Shown here piece by piece: positions 46,005-52,699 of a stretch of DNA of 52,699 bases (positions are counted from its first letter, which is position 1; the number at the start of each line of letters is the position of its first letter). Source of the DNA: Candolleomyces eurysporus. Its lineage: Eukaryota; Basidiomycota; Agaricomycetes; Agaricales; Psathyrellaceae. Both the position numbers and the translations under genes were made by a program. The stretch spans positions 1 to 52,699 of the forward strand of contig JANBPK010000837.1 in NCBI GenBank assembly GCA_027579435.1, in the 5' to 3' direction. Under the pieces are notes generated by a model, which saw nothing but the letters and a program-made list of their open reading frames with translations, did no database searches and was not told where the DNA came from.

Positions 46005-48758
46005 ACTACAGGTCTCAATCTTCATCATCGTTTATACCTTGGTATCGCGTCGCTCCTGTAACACTCTCACTCATTTAACCGTCCTTATAGCTCGTTTAAC
46101 TCCCTATTTAATCAAAGTATTTGTTCAACGTACATTCCCTTCACGAGTCATTGCTCACGTACGGCGATATAACGCCAAAACGTTGAAGAAACCGGGCCAA
46201 CCCTCGCAGCTACCGGTTGTATACCAGAGCTTTAGCAGTTCCAGTGACCAAGATATCGGGCTTAGTAGTATTTTGTAGTTGCAGGGGAGTGAGAGGTAGA
46301 CTTAGGGAGGCCTGTGTCCCTAGGGCCTACGCTCCCTTCAAAGGAAATCGCAGCCAGCTCTGCATGATGTAAAGTGGCCTATCCTTTCGAATGAATCTGT
46401 CCCTCATGCAGTGTTCAAGGAACAGAAGAAACTGACCATTGAGGTCTTGTTGGATGCTGCTGTTCCTGGATACCAGCTTGAATCCGTCGAATCATTCACA
46501 GCATTGGGAGACTTCCTAGCACATAAGAAGGCTAGTGACGAGAGTTGGTCGCATAGACCTTCATCGAAGAGATGGTACTGACCATTGCACTGCGGATTCT
46601 TAAATACTTCTTGTACACAATTTTCGTGAACTTCGAGCTTGTTCCGGTACCAGCACGTGCTATACACGAGAGGAGGCGGAATGCGAATGATGGAGAAAGC
46701 AGAATATTCAGAGAGACTGTAAACGATGCTGTTACTGAGGAATGAATTAACGAGACATTGCATTCAAATTAAAGCGATTTTGGATCAGCAATGATCGATG
46801 ATCTACGACTAAAAGTTGGGGACAAATAGACTCACTCGTTCTGAATCTCCTGCATCTTGAGATGAGGAGGCAAAACCTCCTTTACTGCTCTGAAATAGAC
46901 AGCGACATCCACCTCTTGTTGCTGGAGGACGGTGGTCCCAATGTCAGCTACCATCAAATCTGCGGAGCACCGAAGCGCTCAATTCGGTCATCGCGCTAAA
47001 GTGCAGTAGCACTATCAATCTAGAACTGGTTAATTACATTACGAATATGCGCCGTGCATCATTTCGAGGCGCTTGGGCTCGTGATAACGGTACTCTGTTC
47101 GCAGTATCAATCCCAGATTGCTCAGAACTTTCTAGGCGTCACTTTCAGGCTACCGCATTGCGTTGGCAATTTGTCGACACCCGATCAATGCAAGCTTGCT
47201 GCGTCACGTTCATGAATGTCCCGCGCACCCCGAGAGTATTTAATTGCATTGGTAGTATAGCAAAATGTCTCGAGCGACTGGTTATCACCTACACCTAGTC
47301 CTGAATTTCCTTGATCACTGCACCTTCTTTCAAAAGGGAGCTCTATGAGCTCTAGCTATTCTTAAACATGACGTACATGCCGGCCACATGTATTGCCCAC
47401 ACAAAGCTGCCATGAGTCCCATGTGGTCGACACAGCAGTGTGGTGGCTTGGGACGAGCAAATTCCGACTCGTCTTCTCCCCGGAATTAGAGGGAGCAGCT
47501 AGTGCCAAGACGAAGGTTCCGCAGCGCTCATATCGAGCCTCAAGTATCAAAGAGGCGTTCATGGAGTGGGACGACTCTGCACGAGGAACCCGGAGACTCG
47601 GATTCTCCGGCTTGGTACCATTTTTCCTATTTCGTGGAATCTGCCACTTACGTCGTTGGGTGCCGAGTCCACCGGCGTCGATAAAATGTAGCGAGTCAAA
47701 GCCACAGTATAACCGCCAATGAATGCAGCCGAGTGGATGTAGATTGAAGGAATCGGGCCATGACAGCGCCCCTCCGAAGCTGAAATTTGAGGGTTGAAAA
47801 TGGCAATGGCCCAGGGCCCCTACATGAGCGTTTATATTTGAGTCATCGTGAGTCCCTTGCCGTTCGAATCGCTTCTGCCATCTTCATGTATGCTAGCTCC
47901 GTCGAATCGAGTCTAGACGATACTATCCAACGCTCATCTGGTAAAGATGAACTAATCGATAATAAGTACCTCTATAGGAGAGCTACACCCATGACTCGGA
48001 AGGTCGCTAGCAGGATTTGGGGCCATGTCTTCCCTTGGCCTTAGTGTTCACTAATCAACGACGGCCTGGGTGAAGGCGGGACTTAAGGGAAGATGTAAAG
48101 TCGGTGTCGGCCGCCATTCCGTCCCGAGGGCTAATCGAACCCAGAGATCCAGCGAAATTCCGCGGCCAACAGGCCTTCCCCAATGTGATATCCAGTTGCG
48201 ATCATGAGAGAAGGTTCGATTTGAATAGCTACCCACTCTGCTCCCAAGTGATGCACGTTTTACGCCTATTCAGGTAGGCAGCATTGCATGATACGCCACG
48301 GGAACCGTTGAGTGCTGCGGGTCTAAGGTACGAGCCCTGTGAGGCTCGTTTTACGTAGTATCCCAAAAGCTGAGATTTTCGCCTCGAATTTTACGGCGAC
48401 TGGAGCTTAGGTGCACCGACCAGCGACTGCGAGCCCAGGCATATAAAAAAGACATGGCAGTGGGTGGACCTGCATTCATTGGGGAAGAATAAGAGGCAGG
48501 TAAAAATTACTCGCATTGTACGTACTGAGTGAATGAAGTTTTACCGTTAAGGATCGAACAGCAGGCGTGCGGTCAGTAAGTGACTCTAGCCTGTCACGCC
48601 AGCTCCCCAAACCAAGAGTATTTTGGGGCGAAGATGGCTGGAGAAGACGCTTTAAAAGCTGGGTACGCGTTTTCAGCATTCATACCCTCCAAATCCTCGC
48701 CTCTCACCCAATTTCGTTGACCGTCGACCACTTTGTCACCCCCTTACTCGAACCTATC
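46005..48758. other. gene-poor region; possible small minus-strand gene at 46404-46960
   Basis: On the minus strand, a start near 46953 (MVADIGTTVLQQQEVDVAVY) can splice at about 46840 to a segment ending near 46404 that contains IPPPLVYSTCWYRNKLEV. I recognise no family, so this is weak. From 47.0 to 48.7 kb no gene is supported. A TATA-like catataaaaaag lies at about 48437. Confidence 0.3.
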
Positions 48759-48832
48759 ATGTCCGATGGTGCAACTCAACTTCACATTCACCTCGTTCCA
48801 ATACTGACATCGACGCTCTACTAGGATCTTGC

Positions 48833-49144
48833 ATGAGGTTTAATAATGCCGCTCAGCGAGTATTGGGTAATACCGCCCGACCAGTCATCCGTGTGCAGGA
48901 GACAAATGGCTACAAAAACAGATGGTTTGCCGAAGCTAGATGTGAGTTTCACTGTCGTCCGGAGTATGACCGTTCTGCTCACTTCGGGTTCGTCACAGTC
49001 GTAGACCCCAGTGGTAACGACCTTGGAGTCGTAGTCGGCCAAGGATCCTCTTCAAAGAAGCAGAAGGCGAAGGATAATGCGGCGAAGTCTGGTCTTGAGT
49101 GGCTGCGTTCTGAATATCCTTTGATCGATTTTAGCGGCATTTGA
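48833..49144 (+). CDS. single-domain double-stranded RNA-binding protein
   Basis: A 57-base GT-AG intron (48942-48998) sits inside an open frame; splicing joins RWFAEAR to FVDPSGNDLGVVVGQG and gives a compact domain ending KKQKAKDNAAKSGLEWL. This is the beta-beta-alpha end of a dsRNA-binding domain, with the KKxAK and AAxxxLxxL signature. The product is about 84 residues. An upstream exon starting MSDGATQLHIHL at 48759 fits the family start, but the join is not clear. Stand-alone dsRBDs of this kind are frequent in basidiomycetes; a role in RNA binding or silencing is inference. Confidence 0.65.
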   Translation: MRFNNAAQRVLGNTARPVIRVQETNGYKNRWFAEARCEFHCRPEYDRSAHFGFVTVVDPSGNDLGVVVGQGSSSKKQKAKDNAAKSGLEWLRSEYPLIDFSGI

Positions 49145-52100
49145 AGATCAAGTACTCTGTAGTATAGCAGTTGAAGCAATACACCTTTTCTCGTCGAGCA
49201 ATATCAATATCACAGCCACAGACGGCAGAGAATGCCGACGATCTGGGATTTATTCCCACAGTTCCCGCTCCTTCTCCCTCTCAACGAAAGGTACCTCCCG
49301 CTTCCCTCCCTCGAGCCTCTCTATCTGTCTGTTCCATTGCTCATCTTTTACTGACCCCGCAGTGCAGATGGGGTGGACCCGAACAGCTCAAAAACTGGAC
49401 AACGAAGTACGGAATGATATACATAGCAGTCAACAGAGGGGCGAATGGGTTAGACGACTGCTAGATGGACAAGGCTCTGGGAGTCGGTCGAAGCACAGGG
49501 GTGGGTGTGGGCCAAGGGGAGGTGAGAGCGTTAGGGAGGAAAAGGTGAGTCGCGCCTCCTTCATCTCCGCTGCTCATTTCACGGGTCCTGTCGATTTGAA
49601 TTTTGAATCGTCGTGAACGACAGTCATCGCTCGATTGGCCTTTCCATTCATTTCTGTTCCTTCCGTTCATCACGTTCGCGCGCTGACGCTTGTACCTCTC
49701 TTTAGCCCACCTCCTATCCCCGGTTGCGCATCCAGCTTTCAGATCGGGGAGACGTCGAACTTGGCGTCTGTTACCGAAGTGCTCAACTCAACCTCGATCC
49801 CAGTTAAACCGATACTCAGGAATGGAATGGGTGGAATTGAGAAGGTGGTGCGTGTTGTTGTCATACCCCATGAGAGAGGATGGAATGAATACGATGTTGG
49901 GTATTTTGTGAGTAATCTATGTCTGCTCTCCTCGTTATGGGCCCCACTGAATTGGTTTCTTTTACTTGTTGAATGTAGACTTGCAGGCTCGACTCTTGTT
50001 GGACCCGGATGCAAGCCCAAAAAAACTCTAGCCATTTATTAGCTGAAAACCCTTCGTGCCGTTGAACGACTCTCCTTCGATGGTTTGCCGAATAGGTTGG
50101 AGTGTCACGAAAGGCTCATTGTTCTCGTGCGTTCCGGTCACCTTTCCCTCCCTATTACCACCTTTTTGACCAGTACATTCTCTTCAGTCGGCGTCTTCGC
50201 CTCCAGCTCTCCACGTATTTCAGCATCCCCATTTCAGCATATCCTCGTTCCAACATATCGGGTCTTGCAACCGTCACGACTCCCCGTCCGACGGCTTATG
50301 CGTTTTCAGGACCTCAAATACCTTCGTATCGATCGTCTGCGTATTGATCGGCATCTTCTGCAAGTTGTGCTCAAGCTCCTGTTACTTCTTTTATCCTTCA
50401 AGGCACTCAACGAGTACGAGCAGAGACTACCAGTGACCTCCCTCACCCTGTGTTCGCACTTTCGCATTGGCTTATTCGAGTCAACTCCAACGGAAGGATT
50501 GGTCGTCCTCGTCGCAGGGCTCAGGCGCATCACCCTCCAATCTGTCGCTCTCCCTGTTAATCGGCTCAAACTTACCGAAGAAATCGACCAAGCCAGTTTG
50601 GTAGTGCAGCTCCGAAGGTTGGAGGAACTATATTCTCAGGTGTGAAGCTCCTTGGTGGAATCGCGTTGGAAGCTGCCAGGAATTAAATTAGCAGCTCGAT
50701 CGACTCAACCGCTTGGTCGCCAACCACCGGAGCAGCAGGACGAGTCGGCGCTGAAAGTTCGACCCCAGGTAAGCTCGAGGATTCTTTTCGAGTTCCTCGA
50801 GTGGAGCTGGGGGTGTGATCAAGCCTTGTCGACGCCTGATAGCGATCAAGAAAGGAAGAGACGGAAGTTCTCGCGCGTGAGTAGTGGTGGAACTGGGATC
50901 CGTTTCGCCTAATGCGACTCGACAGAGACTTGAACGTCGTTGCCCTTTCCCTGTCCTCTGGCAACGCTTCAAGTGAAGGTCAGGCGCGAGTGAAGCAGCA
51001 GCAAACAACGGTGGTGATGGAGTTTATCGGTTGAGGAGTCAGCCGATTGCCAGCTTGGCGTGGTCAGAAGAAGGAGCTGAGATTTCGGTTGTTCCGAGGG
51101 ATGGATGTCTTACAAAAGTATTGAGCGTTCGACCTGCTCCTGCGCTTCCCGTGAAGGCTTCCGACTCCAACGAATCTACTCCATCCAAGCCCGCTGCGGG
51201 TGCGGCAGCGAATTCTGCTTAGAGCGCGGCGAATGCTCTTGGATCCTTGATTCGCCTCTACGAGCTAAGGCGAGGACGGACGAATGCCTTTTTTGAAGAT
51301 GTGAAGGTGGTTCGAGATGGGAGGTGGACGTGTGTATTGACGAGGAACAGGATGGCATATGTTTTTGCGACCAATCTGTTGTGTGGAAAATGTTGAAGAA
51401 TATCGAAGCTGTGGTGCGATTCTCGGCCTCGTCTTTAAGTTATGAATTAATATGATTTCTTTCTTTATAAACTTGCACGGTTTTTCGGTCATTCAAGATG
51501 ATTGACTTCCCACTTCTCGTTCGGCTGTGTGAATCGAAGGTCGCTGTCAGCGAAGACGTCCCTCGTCAAATCCCGTAGTTGGTAAGCTGCCGAATGCTTC
51601 AGGGCTCAGGATGTAGCATTAGCAACAGAGACCCACGATGGGGGCGGCGGATGAACGCAGTGGTGACGTGGTAGTTTGAAAAAGAGGAAGGATTGGGAGG
51701 CGACCAGGATTTTGGGAGTAAGGGAAGGTGACTTGGGTGGGGCAAGTATCGCGTTGAACAAAAGAGGTAGGGCTAATCAGAAGTGGAACTGATGATTGCG
51801 TACCTCCAATTCTTCTTTTTTGTCAGATATAATTGACGAGATCACGTTTCCTCTTCCTCTAGATGGATAGCCCGGGCTGAGCTATTGACTTGCCCCAATT
51901 TCCGAACTGCGCGAACTCGATCGATTACCTGTCTCACTAGTTCTCATTCCATGCTCTCGGCCAGTTTTATCACGGCCTTGTTCGACAATGCCGACACGAT
52001 GTTTCAGCGACGACTCAGATCGATGTTCGGAAAGACGTTCTCATCCAGGGGCTGGCACAGGCTCGTCGAACGCTGGAACGAAAAAGTCTTTTGCGGAAGA

Positions 52101-52553
52101 ATTATCACGACCTCACCGTATACGGAGACAGATCGAAGTTTTATCCTCGTTCGATAAACCTCTTCCTTCTGCACTCGCAGGCGAGTTGGACTACCTCCCG
52201 TCCGCTGCGGTCATGCCTACGTACCCGCGTGCCTGAAGGTAACTCAAGGTCGCTGAGAAATTTCATACCTATCACAAGAGGGCTGGGGTGATAGGCAGCG
52301 TATCGGAGGTCTGAGAGAATTCGTAGGCAGATGGTGAGGACCTCAGTCGCTTAAGCTTGGCCCACGAGCGAGTTGTGACCGGAATATCCATGGGGATGCG
52401 TCGTTGGAGTATTAGCGTTAGATTCGATGTGAATTGTTACCGTTGAGGTTGACGGCAAGACGAGGGGCGGAAGGTGGTGGGAACGGGCATACCCATAGGT
52501 CGAGAGCAGGAGCAAAGAAGATCTTGCATGCGGTTAGAGACAAAAGGAAAAAC
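49145..52553. other. coding-like scraps, no assignable gene
   Basis: Several plus-strand stretches look coding but do not join cleanly: 49370-49550 (KLDNEVRNDIHSS, then a Gly/Arg-rich part ending at a gtgagt donor), 49720-49910 (FQIGETSNLASVTEVLNSTS, ending EYDVGYF before a gtgagt donor) and 51040-51220 (SQPIASLAWSEEGAEISVV). They could be exons of one decayed or mis-sequenced plus-strand gene. I do not recognise the family. From 51.4 to 52.5 kb nothing is supported. Confidence 0.3.
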
Positions 52554-52657
52554 TTCGGATACGGGGAATCGAACCCCGAGCTGCCGCGTGAGAGGCGGCA
52601 AGGGGGGGCGGCAGCCTCACGATGGCTGCAGCGCCCCGGGTCTCGGACAGGATCCTC
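52554..52657 (-). tRNA. tRNA-like sequence, probably a pseudogene
   Basis: The minus strand has a perfect T arm (CGGGGTTCGATTCCCCG, the B box) followed by TATCCGA and a TTTTT stretch that could end Pol III transcription. Upstream is TGTCCGAG, like the A box of type II tRNAs, and a five-pair anticodon stem CAGCC/GGCTG around ATCGTGA (anticodon position CGT). A strong GC-rich hairpin fills the variable region. The 5' strand does not pair well with TATCCGA (about four of seven), so it is likely degenerate or chance. Confidence 0.3.
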
Positions 52658-52699
52658 TTTGCCGTCATATTCGCGTATATCATATCGCATATACCATAT

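Noticed and set aside
1..52699. CRISPR arrays, bacterial operons or prophage
   Set aside because: Spliceosomal introns throughout and repeats without regular unique spacers; the DNA is fungal nuclear.

Overview
The window looks like nuclear DNA of a basidiomycete fungus, most likely an Agaricomycete. Almost every recognisable gene is cut by GT-AG introns of about 45-65 bases. The gene families point the same way: NACHT proteins with TPR repeats, a KDZ transposase with a CxC2 cysteine cluster, a Tnp2 (CACTA) transposase, an Agaricomycete-type tyrosine recombinase, a BTB protein and an unspecific peroxygenase. No rRNA, CRISPR or bacterial-style operon was seen. I could not run searches, so family names rest on motifs and remembered family patterns.

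Layout. 0.6-9.4 kb is an NLR-like block: a NACHT protein (minus), a P-loop GTPase with a proline-rich repeat tail (minus) and a NACHT-TPR protein (plus). 10.7-11.9 kb holds a conserved gene of unknown function and 12.17-12.40 kb a foldback element. 12.7-19.65 kb looks like one KDZ transposon: an intact nine-exon transposase, a divergent partner gene, and arrays built on TGCACCA/TGGTGCA on both sides. 19.9-25.1 kb has three minus-strand genes: an acidic protein, a viroplasmin/RNase H1 N-domain protein and a large uncharacterised multi-exon gene. 25.4-31.4 kb is a nested locus: a tyrosine recombinase gene is interrupted by a CACTA/Tnp2 element with CACTGT termini, GGTGAA subterminal motifs, a companion gene and a transposase carrying a nonsense codon.

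34.9-42.0 kb is a block of damaged housekeeping-type genes: a poly-HAMP histidine kinase fragment (plus) facing a Dicer fragment (minus), both lacking their 3' halves at a junction near 36.1-36.3 kb, and a broken voltage-gated K+ channel diverging from Dicer. 42.8-46.0 kb holds an intact BTB gene and a secreted peroxygenase with two one-base frame breaks. 48.8-49.1 kb has a single-domain dsRNA-binding protein. The last 3 kb holds only coding-like scraps and a tRNA-like sequence.

Reading quality matters. Several genes are broken only at ambiguous N bases or homopolymers: dropping the N at 2350 and at 5296 restores exact multiples of three in the spliced genes. Other genes (KDZ transposase, BTB, the 22.3-25.1 kb gene) read through many exons without a break. 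Breaks in the kinase, channel and Tnp2 include stop codons and deletions, so they look like real decay.
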